Shown here: positions 1 through 8,131 of the stretch, piece by piece
Layout: every line of letters begins with the position of its first letter
How positions within the stretch are numbered: position 1 is the first letter of the stretch
Source: Candidatus Kuenenia stuttgartensis
GTDB lineage: Bacteria > Planctomycetota > Planctomycetia > Planctomycetales > Planctomycetaceae
DNA: 42,137 bases
Direction: 5' to 3'
Assembly (NCBI GenBank): GCA_945861865.1
Contig: CAMAWN010000026.1
Coordinates: 1-42,137 of the forward strand
Translations under genes and position numbers: made by a program
The notes under the pieces: generated by a model
The model's input: only the letters and a program-made list of their open reading frames with translations
Database searches by the model: none
What the model was told of the DNA's origin: nothing

Positions 1-713
1 GCGGGACCGTGTTTCTCGACGAGGTCGCTGACATCCCACTTCCGTTGCAGATCAAACTGCTACGAGCGCTCGAACATGGCGAGATCGTTCCGGTTGGCTC
101 CGACAAACCGCGCACGATCGACTTCCGATTGGTGTCAGCGACGCACCAAAATCTCAGCGAGAAGGTCGGCACCGGAGCGTTTCGCCACGATCTGTTCTTC
201 CGGCTGGTGACGTTTCAAATCGAGCTGCCGCCGCTGCGCGAACGGGGAGCCGACCTCCTCGAACTGACCGAGCATTTCATCACCAGCTTGACCGCCAAAA
301 ACCAACTCCCGCGGCCAACGCTCAGCAAGCGAGCCGAAGCCGAGCTGGCCCGCCGCCCGTGGCACGGCAACGTTCGCGAGTTGCGAAACACGATCGAGCA
401 CGCCGCCATCATCGCTCGCGGTGGGCAGATCGAACCGGATCAATTCCCACCACCGGCTCCTCCCGCCGGAGTCATCACTGACTCGACACCAGCCGCGACG
501 CTCTCGCAGCTCATTCAGCAATGGGCCGACACTCGTTTGCGAGAAGACGGTGAACGAGAAGACCTCTACGAACGCTTCTTGAGCCTCGTCGAACCGCTGC
601 TCTTGAACGCCACGCTGAAACACGAACTGGGCCAATGCACATCCGCGGCCCGCAAGCTGGGCCTGCATCGGCACACGCTGCGAAAGAAACTCGACCAGTA
701 CGGGATCGAGTAG
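1..713 (+). CDS. Sigma-54 interaction (AAA+) transcriptional activator, C-terminal part (5' end outside window)
   Basis: Seen: the reading frame is open from the first base and enters inside an AAA+ domain. It shows Walker B (TVFLDE), the arginine-finger region (FRHDLFFRL), the GNVREL motif and a C-terminal Fis-type helix-turn-helix (AARKLGLHRHTLRKKL). Known: this order is diagnostic of bacterial enhancer-binding proteins, which use ATP hydrolysis to open sigma-54 RNA polymerase promoters. Walker A, the GAFTGA loop and any sensory domain lie upstream of the window, so the signal cannot be guessed. A GTG at base 9 is internal, not the start. The gene converges on a second sigma-54 activator at 757-2178, with a hairpin between them. 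The proline-rich linker and the acidic stretch of about 40 residues before the HTH are ordinary for the family. Confidence 0.9.
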   Translation, partial: GTVFLDEVADIPLPLQIKLLRALEHGEIVPVGSDKPRTIDFRLVSATHQNLSEKVGTGAFRHDLFFRLVTFQIELPPLRERGADLLELTEHFITSLTAKNQLPRPTLSKRAEAELARRPWHGNVRELRNTIEHAAIIARGGQIEPDQFPPPAPPAGVITDSTPAATLSQLIQQWADTRLREDGEREDLYERFLSLVEPLLLNATLKHELGQCTSAARKLGLHRHTLRKKLDQYGIE

Positions 714-715
714 CT

Positions 716-751
716 CAGAAGGCAGAAAGCAGCGACCATGCCTGCCTTCTG
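716..751. terminator. Hairpin between convergent regulators, possible bidirectional terminator
   Basis: CAGAAGGCAG (716-725) pairs perfectly with CTGCCTTCTG (742-751) around a 16-base loop. It starts three bases after the stop codon of the first gene and ends six bases before the stop of the opposing gene. There is no clear U-tract on either strand, so intrinsic termination is only inferred from position. It may instead belong to the palindromic repeats seen elsewhere in the window. Confidence 0.4.
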
Positions 752-756
752 GCCCG

Positions 757-2178
757 TCACTGCATCATCCCGTACTTCTTCATCTTGTTGTACAGCGTCA
801 CGCGGCTGATGCCGAGTTCCTTCGCTGTGTTCGTGCGGCTTAAATTATTTTTCAACAGCGTCTGCTCGATGATGTCGCGTTCGGTGAACGAGATTTGGCG
901 ATTGAGCGTCGTGGTATTGTTGTTGGCTATCGACGTGCCCCAAAGTTGAACCGAAGGATCGTTCGTCGGCCCGGCGTTGCCGACCAGGATGTCGTACGGC
1001 AATTGATCGGAAGTCAGCACTCCGTTGCGGCAATAGATGACCGCTCGCTGAATGACGTTTTCCAACTCGCGGACGTTGCCTGGCCACGGGTACGAGTACA
1101 ACGCACCGAACAAGCTGTCTTCGATTCGCTCGATCTTGATGCCGTGTTTCGCAGCCGACTGCGCCACGAATTTGCGAGCCAATGGCCCGATGTCCGGCTG
1201 ACGATCTCGCAGCGGAGCCACTTCAAACTTGAGCATGTTGAGTCGGTAATACAGGTCGGGACGGAAGCGGCCCTTCTCGACGAGTGGTTTCAGATCGAGG
1301 TTGCTGGCGACAACCAACCGCGCTTGTGACTTGTAGGTTTTGTTGGAACCAACCGGCTCGAATTCACCAGTTTCGATCGCGCGTAAAATTTTGACTTGCT
1401 GTTCCGGGCCGAGCACGTCGATTTCGTCAAGCAGGATCGTGCCACGTCCCGCCGCGAGGAACTTGCCTTCCTTGTCGGCGTGAGCGCTCGTGAAAGCTCC
1501 CTTCACATGGCCGAAGAGTTCGCTTTCGATCAACTCGCTGGGCAACGCTCCGCAGGCGACGTGCAGGAACGGCTCGTTTCGCCGCGGCGACACTTCGTGA
1601 ATCAACTTGGCCAGAAACGTCTTGCCGGACCCCGTCTCACCGATCAGCAGCACGGTCACGTCGTGCTGAGCGGCGACTTCCAACTCGACCAACATCCGCC
1701 GAAGTTGCGGTGTGTTGGTTTCGAAATTCTGCGTGATGCCGTGCAGTACGCCGTCCGGTTCTTTGAAATCGTGAGCGGGCGGTGCGACGTCGCTCGCCAC
1801 TGCGGTCTGCGGCGGAAACCTCTCGTCGATCCAGGCGACGACCTGCTCGACGTCGATGTTGCCTCGCAGATGCGTCATGTTGCCGCAAGCCACAAGTCGT
1901 TCGAGCGGCTCCGGGCAGTCCACCGCCGTCAGCAGGAGAACCTGCAAGTCGGTCAACCGCTGACGAAGTTGACTGATGACGTACTCTTGAGCGTGCCCGC
2001 CATCTTTGGCGACTTGAAAATCACCGATCAAGACGTCTGCCGCATGCTTCAAGCACAGCTCGTCTGCCTTTTGCACCGTGTCGCTGAGCAGCACGTCAAA
2101 GCGTTCGCTCAATGCCACCGAAAGATCAGCGGAAAAAATCGGATTGCGGCTGCAAACAATGATGATCGACTTGCTCAT
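757..2178 (-). CDS. Sigma-54-dependent activator with degenerate receiver domain and GAFTSA loop
   Basis: Seen: 473 residues. Residues 1-125 resemble a response-regulator receiver, with Asp53 in a VLIGDF strand. The acidic pair at the N-terminus is missing (IIIVCSRN) and the usual lysine near residue 105 is arginine. The AAA+ domain has Walker A GETGSGKT (180-187), loop GAFTSA (227-232), Walker B TILLDE (247-252), arginine fingers near 303-312 and PGNVREL (366-372). A Fis-type HTH spans about 434-470. Known: the GAFTGA loop contacts sigma-54, and its threonine, the most critical residue, is kept here while the second glycine is serine. Inference: a DNA-binding activator whose receiver is probably not controlled by conventional phosphorylation. 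No histidine kinase lies in the window. The start ATG has a modest GGAGATG-like context; the upstream 365 bases carry repeats. Confidence 0.93.
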   Translation of the reverse strand: MSKSIIIVCSRNPIFSADLSVALSERFDVLLSDTVQKADELCLKHAADVLIGDFQVAKDGGHAQEYVISQLRQRLTDLQVLLLTAVDCPEPLERLVACGNMTHLRGNIDVEQVVAWIDERFPPQTAVASDVAPPAHDFKEPDGVLHGITQNFETNTPQLRRMLVELEVAAQHDVTVLLIGETGSGKTFLAKLIHEVSPRRNEPFLHVACGALPSELIESELFGHVKGAFTSAHADKEGKFLAAGRGTILLDEIDVLGPEQQVKILRAIETGEFEPVGSNKTYKSQARLVVASNLDLKPLVEKGRFRPDLYYRLNMLKFEVAPLRDRQPDIGPLARKFVAQSAAKHGIKIERIEDSLFGALYSYPWPGNVRELENVIQRAVIYCRNGVLTSDQLPYDILVGNAGPTNDPSVQLWGTSIANNNTTTLNRQISFTERDIIEQTLLKNNLSRTNTAKELGISRVTLYNKMKKYGMMQ

Positions 2179-2543
2179 GGAGATGCTCCGTGGGGCAGAT
2201 TTTCAATCTGCCATGATCGCCGGATGGTGACGGGCAGGTTGGAAACCTGTCCCAAGAGGTCAGCGTTTCATGTCTTGAACAAAGCCAATGCCAATCGCGT
2301 CAACTTTCTGAAACGGATGTCAAGAAGCCTGAAAACGCCAAGAAATGCCGAGCATCCTGCGATGCCTCTGAGATTGAAACTTGGCGATGTCGCAAATCGG
2401 CAACGCCACTTTGCTGTCGTTCGGCAACGGATACGGAGAATTGTCATCACTCAGTTGTGTATTGTCCGTTGTGTGTTGTCCGTTGTGAGAGGCCACCGAC
2501 TTGCACGAAACTTTCGCCACAACGGACCAAGGACAAAACACCA
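2179..2543. other. Intergenic region between divergent sigma-54 regulator and ispD
   Basis: No gene is visible on either strand in these 365 bases. The left end holds a palindrome pair (2191-2254) and the right end an AC-rich inverted repeat (2455-2553) that runs into ispD. The middle, 2255-2454, contains no structure I can support. Promoters for both flanking genes must lie here, but I could not find convincing sigma-70 or sigma-54 boxes. Confidence 0.6.
2191..2254. repeat. Paired palindromic element, GGGCAG type (intergenic copy)
   Basis: Arm 1 (2191-2212) reads TGGGGCAGATTTTCAATCTG plus CC. Arm 2 (2232-2254) is its approximate inverse, GGGCAGGTTGGAAACCTGTC plus CCA. Each arm is itself a palindrome, and the spacer is 19 bases. 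The same element, with closely related arms, lies inside the coding sequence of the BatA-like gene at 20179-20253. Confidence 0.75.
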
Positions 2544-2553
2544 ATGACCAATT
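2455..2553. repeat. AC-rich inverted repeat containing the ispD start codon
   Basis: The left arm (about 2455-2488) consists of short direct repeats of TTGTCCGTTGTG type. The right arm (about 2515-2553) is built of the complementary words ACAACGGACC, AAGGACAAAACACC and AATGACCAAT. The ATG used by ispD (2544) is one of these words. No Shine-Dalgarno sequence of usual form precedes it. Confidence 0.55.
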
Positions 2554-3326
2554 CCCCCACCTTCGCCGTGATTCTTCCCGCCGCTGGCAAAAGCAGTCGC
2601 TTCACCGGAGCCAAGGGGAACGGCTTGGCCGCGCTGGGAATGGCGTCACCGCAGAAGAAGGCGTTTCAAGATTTGAAGGGACGGCCGGTCTGGCTGAGAG
2701 CACTCGAACCGTTCGTCAATCGGGACGATGTCGTGCAGCGGATCGTGGCCCTCTCACCGGAAGACCTCGATTGGTTCAAGAACAAGTACCGAGCGAACCT
2801 CGCGTTCCTCGATCTGGAACTGGTCGAAGGAGGTGCCGAGCGCGCCGACACGGTCGAGCGAGCGCTGTCGCGAGTGCGAGCCGATGTCGATTTCGTCGCG
2901 GTGCATGATGCCGCTCGGCCGCTGGTGGCCCACGAATGGATCGACGCCGTCTTCCGCGCCGCCGAAAAACACGGCGCAGCGATTCCCGCGACGCCGATCA
3001 GCAGCACGCTGAAACTCGTGGCCCCGAACGGCCACATTGTGAAGACGGTGCCACGCGATGGATTGTGGGCGGCTCAGACACCACAGGTCTTTCGGCGGCA
3101 GTTGCTGCTCGATGCGTTCGCGCAGCGCGGTGATTTCCAGCCGACCGACGAAGCGCAGTTGGTCGAACGACTCGGTCAGCCGGTCTATGTTGTCGAGTGC
3201 TCGCCAATGAACCTGAAGATCACGTCGCCGGAAGATTTTCGGCTGGCTCAAGCGCTGGTCGATCACATTCCTCAACCGGGAATCGCGAAGATGCTGCATC
3301 CGTTCGAGGACGAACGCTGGAAGTGA
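2544..3326 (+). CDS. ispD: 2-C-methyl-D-erythritol 4-phosphate cytidylyltransferase
   Basis: Converts MEP and CTP to CDP-methylerythritol in the non-mevalonate isoprenoid pathway (cytosolic). Seen in 260 residues: nucleotide-binding start LPAAGKSSRF, PQKK lysine motif, VHDAARPLV, TPISSTLK, PRDGLWAAQTPQVFR, TDEAQLVE and the closing NLKITSPEDF. All correspond to the IspD family in order. The loop between the glycine-rich motif and PQKK is about ten residues longer than usual (TGAKGNGLAALGMAS). The start at 2544 was chosen because the protein motif begins eight residues later and the upstream extension is repeat DNA. The pathway partner dxr is 33 kb away on the other strand, so the two are not an operon here. 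ispF is not adjacent. Confidence 0.93.
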   Translation: MTNSPTFAVILPAAGKSSRFTGAKGNGLAALGMASPQKKAFQDLKGRPVWLRALEPFVNRDDVVQRIVALSPEDLDWFKNKYRANLAFLDLELVEGGAERADTVERALSRVRADVDFVAVHDAARPLVAHEWIDAVFRAAEKHGAAIPATPISSTLKLVAPNGHIVKTVPRDGLWAAQTPQVFRRQLLLDAFAQRGDFQPTDEAQLVERLGQPVYVVECSPMNLKITSPEDFRLAQALVDHIPQPGIAKMLHPFEDERWK

Positions 3327-3327
3327 C

Positions 3328-3400
3328 GTCGCCACGTTCGCCAGAACGTGGGCCGCGCATTGTCCACACTCTGGCGAGTGCGGCGACAGCGACGCCGCTA
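3328..3400. repeat. Palindromic element between ispD and AsmA-like gene
   Basis: It begins right after the ispD TGA. Arm 1, GTCGCCACGTTCGCCAGAAC followed by GTGG, faces arm 2, CCACACTCTGGCGAGTGCGG followed by CGAC (to 3387). It continues into a GC hairpin (GCGGCG...CGCCGC, minus strand). On the minus strand it ends with GTAG, whose TAG (3398-3400) is the stop codon of the AsmA-like gene. Arm 1 is almost identical to the arms of the element at 13841-13904. Confidence 0.7.
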
Positions 3401-6400
3401 CTGGCGGGACTGATCGCGCGGGATCACACCCTGCCGGTTCGAGAAGATGGGCTGAGGGAATCCGCCACCCAAGAATATCCCCAAGGGACCGTCGAGTTGC
3501 TGGAGCGTTTCGATCTTCGTGCGCGGATTGTCCAGCTTGCCGGTGACCAGGATGCGAACCCAACCTTTGGTCGCCTCACCGACCAAGTCATGAACAATCG
3601 GAATCGGAACTTGGTTGCGTGACAAACGCGAATAAAACTCCAGATTGACGTTGTTGTCGAAATCCGCAGTCCCTTTTCCACGAAAGCCGATCGTGTCTCC
3701 CTCCAGAACAATGTCCGTGAAGTTAAACCGCGCGCGGTCGATCTTAAAATTCAGAGTGGCTTGGTTAAAGGCATGGTCTGACGGCGGCGTGAAGCTCAGA
3801 CCCTGATACATCTTCAACATGACGGGCATATCGAGCAGCGCGGCGCGACTGATTTGCATCTGACCGCTACCGACGACTCCCTGCGACGTGCTGCCTTTGC
3901 CTTTGAGCTTCACCGAGCCATTCACGAGGCCCCGCAAGTCGCGTTGTTTGGGAGCATGCAGCGCGGCAAACCGTTCCAGCCGAGCGTTGCGAAGCCGCAT
4001 GACGATTTCGTATTCGGGCGGTTCCGCCAGTGTTGCCGCACCGTCGATTTCCAGCGTGCCACCGAACAACTGCGCAATCAGCGGCAGGGCTTGCTTGGAA
4101 TCTCCAGCTCCGAACAGCAACGTCCCTTTCACGACTCGGAACGGGCCTTTGATGTCGGACAGGTCGTAATCGAGAATGCGGGCCGAGGCAAAATCCACCT
4201 TGCCGGCAATCTTCGCTTCGACCCCGTTCCACTCTCCTTTGGACCACACTTTGCCTCGCAAGTTTTTGAAATCGAGGCCGGTGTGAATCGTGCCGCCGGA
4301 GAAATACGTGTCCAAGTCCCAAGCGGCGGTGATTGGCACTTGGGGGTCAGAGGCTCCCTTGAAATCCATCACACCGTCGATACGCAGCGACTGCTGCGGA
4401 TCGAGGCTCGCGAAGAGCTGTCGCAACCCCGGCAACTGCGAGAGCGCGTCGAGCAACTCCTGATTCGGCGTCAGATTCTCGATCGTGAACTTGTCGAAAT
4501 GAGCACGCCAGTTGCCGTCGGATTCCACCGATTGATAGCCGGAAGCCAACATTTTTGTCTCGCCATTCCGAGCCTCGATCGACTTGATGATCACTTTGGG
4601 TAATCCGTTCTCGCCGGGGCCATAGGAGAGGCTGGCTCGCAAGTCGTCCAAACGATACGGCAGCGTCTTGAGCGACAGGCTCCCCTTCGTCAGTTCGATG
4701 CTCGACATCCGAATGTCCGCCGGCCGGTCGCTCAGCCAATGCACGTCGGTGACGACATCCACAAATCCGGTGGGGCGAAATTCCTTCCAGACTCGTTTCA
4801 ATGCAGCCGGCATTGCGTCGAACAGCGCTTTGTCCAACGGAGCACTTTGCGCGATGATCCGCAGCGTCAACTCGCCGACGTTCTGGTTCACCTTGCTGTA
4901 GTCACCTTTCGCCGCAATGCGAGTGTCACCACGCCGACCGAGAATTTCTTTGAATTCGAAGTTCGGGCCAAACGCGGTCAACCGACCGGTAATGCCCTCG
5001 ATCGGATAGGGAAACGCGTCGTAGTTCATCGCCCCATTTCTGAGCACCGCGTCAATGATTGGGATAAACGGCTGTTTCGGCGCTTTCGTCAGCCGTACGG
5101 TACCGTCGATCAATCCGGTCAGCCGCATCTTCTGGATGGCCAATCGAATCTGTGGATTGCAGGCGTTGATAAACGTCTCGTCGATCGGCAAGTCGGAAGT
5201 GAGAATATTGAGCAGGACCGTCGCGTCCGGCCCCGGATTGTTGACCCCCCCCTCGAGCCTGATTGGCCGTCCGCCAGCCAGGCCGCTCATGTCGATGATC
5301 AGGTCGCGGCCTTGCTGAGTAATAGAGCCGTTCACATGCTCGATCGGATACGAAAACGCGTCGTGCCGAACGGAGCAGTCCTTCGCCGTGACCAGTAATC
5401 CCTCCGGACGCCAACGTCCTCCCTCATGCACCAGGAAGGCGTGCAGGTTGAGCTCGCCGATCGGATGGTGCGCGTCGTACATGCGGCCGAACCCCGCCGA
5501 CAGCCGACTGCGCAGCCGCTGATCGCAGACGACATTGTCGATCGTGATTTCGATCTTTCCGGGATACCCGGCTTCGCGACCCGCCAACTCGCCATTCACA
5601 TGCAGCTTGGTGGTCCCGTTGTGAGCGGTCAGCTCCTTCACGACGAACCGGTCGTTGTCGGCGTACAGATCACCTCGCAACTGTTGCAGAGCAAACGGCA
5701 GCGCGGGATTCGTGATCTCGCCGTCGGCGATCTTCGTGGCGACGCGAAACGTCGGTGTTGTGTTCGGCTCCGGCCGCGAAACTCGGAAGGCGACGTTGAA
5801 CACGGCCTTCAATCCCATGATCGAATCCGCCGCACCCGCAGTCGTCGCCGGTGCCGGCATCGCGAATGGCCCCCCTCTTTGAGCATCCGATGGGGTCGAC
5901 AACATCGCGAGGAATTTCGTTTCCCACTCCGCCAGTTTCGTGCGGACCTCCGGGGCGAAACTGGCGACCACGCCGACCAACTCTTGGCCGGCGGTGATCT
6001 GCGTCAACTCGCCGTCGAGCTGCCCCGTGTGGTCGTCGATCTGCCAGCGGCCTTGCAGTTTGATGCCGCCCGCATGTTCGCAGTGCGAGGTCGCCGTGAT
6101 CTGAAACTGCCGCTTCCCGGACGGCAGCAGTTCGATGTCCACATGCTCCAAAGTCAGCACGCCCGGCGGAATGCCCGGTGCTTGTTCGACTCGCACAACG
6201 ACCGTGCCGTCTTCAATCAAAATCTCTGGGAGGCTGCCCTTCTCTTGGTCCGGTGAAGGCACCAGCGATTCCCAATTCCAACGTCCATCGTGACCGCGCA
6301 CGATCTCCAACCGAGGCGACTTGATGACAACCTTCTGCACTTCCAACTGCTGCCGCTCGATGAGCGTGTCACGGTTGATCTGCACGACCGTTTCCGGCAT

Positions 6401-6655
6401 TTGCACGATCGGCGTGTCACCGCCCGGAGGCACCAGCGAGAAATCCGTCAGCACGACGTCATGCCCGAAGTCGTACTGCACCGTGTCGAGACCAAGCTCC
6501 GCGTCCGGCAACAGTTTTTGCAGCGTCGCCACAACCTGCTGCTTGAGGACTGCACCGCGACCGTTCCACGCGCGGAGCAATTCCCGCCGGCCGATGTAGG
6601 CTCCCGCCACCACCAGCACGATCATCCACAGCAGAGTTTTAACGAGCGTTTTCAT
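3398..6655 (-). CDS. Large AsmA-like protein (bridge-type lipid-transfer family)
   Basis: Seen: 1085 residues with one N-terminal membrane segment (about residues 4-22, LWMIVLVVAGAYIG) and no other. A long beta-rich body follows, and the C-terminal part has AsmA_2-type features (an LNFKIDRARFNFTDIVLEG stretch, GFRGKGTADFDNNV, VTGKLDNPRTKIE). Known: AsmA-family proteins (AsmA, TamB, YhdP, YicH) are inner-membrane anchored and span the periplasm; several move phospholipids to the outer membrane. Inference: an envelope lipid-transport or outer-membrane homeostasis protein; the substrate is not readable. Its ATG overlaps the TGA of the upstream glycosyltransferase (ATGA, 6652-6655), so translation is probably coupled. 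The stop codon lies in a palindromic element. It is about twice the length of E. coli AsmA and closer to YhdP or TamB. Confidence 0.8.
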   Translation of the reverse strand: MKTLVKTLLWMIVLVVAGAYIGRRELLRAWNGRGAVLKQQVVATLQKLLPDAELGLDTVQYDFGHDVVLTDFSLVPPGGDTPIVQMPETVVQINRDTLIERQQLEVQKVVIKSPRLEIVRGHDGRWNWESLVPSPDQEKGSLPEILIEDGTVVVRVEQAPGIPPGVLTLEHVDIELLPSGKRQFQITATSHCEHAGGIKLQGRWQIDDHTGQLDGELTQITAGQELVGVVASFAPEVRTKLAEWETKFLAMLSTPSDAQRGGPFAMPAPATTAGAADSIMGLKAVFNVAFRVSRPEPNTTPTFRVATKIADGEITNPALPFALQQLRGDLYADNDRFVVKELTAHNGTTKLHVNGELAGREAGYPGKIEITIDNVVCDQRLRSRLSAGFGRMYDAHHPIGELNLHAFLVHEGGRWRPEGLLVTAKDCSVRHDAFSYPIEHVNGSITQQGRDLIIDMSGLAGGRPIRLEGGVNNPGPDATVLLNILTSDLPIDETFINACNPQIRLAIQKMRLTGLIDGTVRLTKAPKQPFIPIIDAVLRNGAMNYDAFPYPIEGITGRLTAFGPNFEFKEILGRRGDTRIAAKGDYSKVNQNVGELTLRIIAQSAPLDKALFDAMPAALKRVWKEFRPTGFVDVVTDVHWLSDRPADIRMSSIELTKGSLSLKTLPYRLDDLRASLSYGPGENGLPKVIIKSIEARNGETKMLASGYQSVESDGNWRAHFDKFTIENLTPNQELLDALSQLPGLRQLFASLDPQQSLRIDGVMDFKGASDPQVPITAAWDLDTYFSGGTIHTGLDFKNLRGKVWSKGEWNGVEAKIAGKVDFASARILDYDLSDIKGPFRVVKGTLLFGAGDSKQALPLIAQLFGGTLEIDGAATLAEPPEYEIVMRLRNARLERFAALHAPKQRDLRGLVNGSVKLKGKGSTSQGVVGSGQMQISRAALLDMPVMLKMYQGLSFTPPSDHAFNQATLNFKIDRARFNFTDIVLEGDTIGFRGKGTADFDNNVNLEFYSRLSRNQVPIPIVHDLVGEATKGWVRILVTGKLDNPRTKIETLQQLDGPLGIFLGGGFPQPIFSNRQGVIPRDQSRQ

Positions 6656-7920
6656 CCGTCAGTTTTCTTGCTGCTTCGTCGCCCGAACCAATCGCTTAAC
6701 CCAACCGCTGCCAGCACGCACAGCGGATACTCCGCCGGCAGCCGATACCTCAACGAGCCGACAAACACCGCGTGAATCGCCGCGAAGTACAGAATCGGCC
6801 CCAGCGGCAGCAGCCACGCCCACGGCCGATGTCGCGCGAGCCATCCGCCGCGAACCGCCAGCACACAGACTGGCACGAAGAACCCAAAAACGAGCAGCTT
6901 CGGAAGGAACCCGCCAAACTGCTCCGCGTTCGGCCACGGCATCCAATAGCGCTGCAGCTTTCGGAAAGTTAACTCGGTCGCGTGTCCGGGATGCTGGCCG
7001 GCGTATTGCCACGCGGCCGACTTGTAGTGCTGATCGACGTCCCACTCCGACTTGGTCGCCATCAAGTTGTCGCGATCGAAGAACCTCATGTTGCTGTCGC
7101 CGTTTGCTTCGGGATTCAGACCGTCGTACAAGCTCGGTCCCGACCACAACGTCGTGAACACCCAATGCCCGCAGACCGAATGATTCCGCCACGCCCACGG
7201 CAGCAACGCGCCGAATAGAGCCAACAACATCACCGCCACTTCGAGCTGCAAGCCGCAAGCCGAAAGCCGTTGGCTGTGATCCCGTTTTTTGAAACTCAGC
7301 GCGATCACCACAGAAGCCAGAATCGGCCCCGCGAGCAACCAACTCGGACGCACATACGTCGCGATCGCGATGCTGACGCCGGTGAAGACTGGCCAACAAA
7401 CGGCATAACGGCTGTCGGCTGTCGGCTGTCGGCTGTCGGCCGATAACCATTTCGCAGCACACCAGACGCTCAGCGTCAGCGTCAGAGCGAACAGCGTCTC
7501 GCTCAGCAAAAGCACGCTGAAGCCGATCATCACCGGAGAGACCGCCGTCAACCCGCACGCGATCAAGCCGACTCGCTCGTCGAACAATTGTCGTCCGAGC
7601 AAATACACCGCGCCGCACGCCGCCGTCCCGATCACCGCCAGTAGACAACGCGCAGCCAACGGGGTTTCGCCAAACAGTTTCATCGACAACGCCAGCACGG
7701 CGGGGAAGCCGGGCATCCGATGCACTCGTCGCGGCGGATCGGCAAATGCAAAGTCCTCGCCGGCGGCAATCTTCCGGGCGAGCTGCCAATAGCCTTCGGC
7801 ATCTCCAGCGATGAGGCACAATTGGTCGCCGACTTTCTGCTGCACGGCAATCGCCGTCACCAGTCGCATGACCAACGCCACGAGCAAGATCGCGATCAGC
7901 CACGTCCGTCCTTGGACCAT
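6652..7920 (-). CDS. Membrane glycosyltransferase, GT39/ArnT-like (PMT superfamily)
   Basis: Seen: about 422 residues with many hydrophobic segments. After the first membrane helix there is an acidic loop motif, AGDAEGYWQLARKI, and then PRRVHRMPGFPAVLAL. A large C-terminal loop and closing helices end near LRYRLPAEYPLCVLAAVGL. Known: an acidic motif in the first external loop is typical of GT-C enzymes that use polyprenyl-phosphate sugars. Inference: adds a sugar to lipid, glycan or protein on the outer face of the inner membrane; donor and acceptor unknown. The ATG at 7920 is preferred (GGGGCGGGAC just upstream, helix begins soon after). A TTG at 7980 would add 20 residues. Oddity: two 7-bp tandem repeats lie in cytoplasmic or loop coding regions (7249-7269 and 7409-7441). 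Confidence 0.75.
   Translation of the reverse strand: MVQGRTWLIAILLVALVMRLVTAIAVQQKVGDQLCLIAGDAEGYWQLARKIAAGEDFAFADPPRRVHRMPGFPAVLALSMKLFGETPLAARCLLAVIGTAACGAVYLLGRQLFDERVGLIACGLTAVSPVMIGFSVLLLSETLFALTLTLSVWCAAKWLSADSRQPTADSRYAVCWPVFTGVSIAIATYVRPSWLLAGPILASVVIALSFKKRDHSQRLSACGLQLEVAVMLLALFGALLPWAWRNHSVCGHWVFTTLWSGPSLYDGLNPEANGDSNMRFFDRDNLMATKSEWDVDQHYKSAAWQYAGQHPGHATELTFRKLQRYWMPWPNAEQFGGFLPKLLVFGFFVPVCVLAVRGGWLARHRPWAWLLPLGPILYFAAIHAVFVGSLRYRLPAEYPLCVLAAVGLSDWFGRRSSKKTDG
7249..7269. repeat. Three 7-bp tandem units inside glycosyltransferase gene
   Basis: CAAGCCG, CAAGCCG and AAAGCCG follow one another in phase. They encode part of the loop QRLSACGLQLE on the minus strand. The motif is the approximate reverse complement of the CGGCTGT tandem array 140 bases further on, so the two form an inverted pair. 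Confidence 0.7.
7409..7441. repeat. CGGCTGT heptamer array (about 4.6 copies) inside glycosyltransferase gene
   Basis: Four perfect CGGCTGT units (7409-7436) are followed by a partial one. Read on the minus strand, three units make seven codons, giving the peptide pattern ADSRQPTADSR in a loop between membrane helices. The copy number is likely to vary by slippage. A change by a number of units other than a multiple of three would shift the frame. Confidence 0.85.
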
Positions 7921-8114
7921 GTCCCGCCCCAACTTCTGGAAAAAGCGGCGGATGCTACGACTGCCTGCCGAACACCACAAGACGGCTTCCGATGACGATC
8001 AAAACTTGGGCGCACGACGCACTTTTGAAACTGCCGCCAGTAACTCCGATTGGCACGGCTCCCGGTCGCGAGCTACAAACCGCTCGAACTTGCGAGCATC
8101 CTCGATCAACGTCT

Positions 8115-8131
8115 GAAGGAGCAGCCCTGTG
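8115..8131 (+). promoter_or_regulatory. Ribosome binding site deciding a GTG start for secA-like gene
   Basis: AAGGAG at 8115-8120 stands eight bases before GTG at 8129-8131. No ATG is available near this position in frame. The SD therefore fixes the start of the SecA-like protein at the GTG. Confidence 0.75.

Noticed and set aside
2283..2300. Possible sigma-54 promoter (TGGCATTGGCTTTGTT, minus strand)
   Set aside because: The -24 GG is present but the -12 dinucleotide is GT, not GC, at the required spacing.
2179..2543. tRNA or other structured RNA gene in the larger gaps (2179-2543, 21763-22115, 29391-29698, 37046-37357)
   Set aside because: No cloverleaf, T-loop motif or known riboswitch core was found on reading these gaps.
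1396..2547. Long plus-strand open frame opposite the sigma-54 activator
   Set aside because: It is the antisense of a gene with full AAA+ motifs. The translation is rich in Arg, His and Gln and has no domain pattern.
7409..7441. CRISPR-like array
   Set aside because: Units are 7-base tandem copies without spacers. No CRISPR array or cas gene is seen anywhere in the window.
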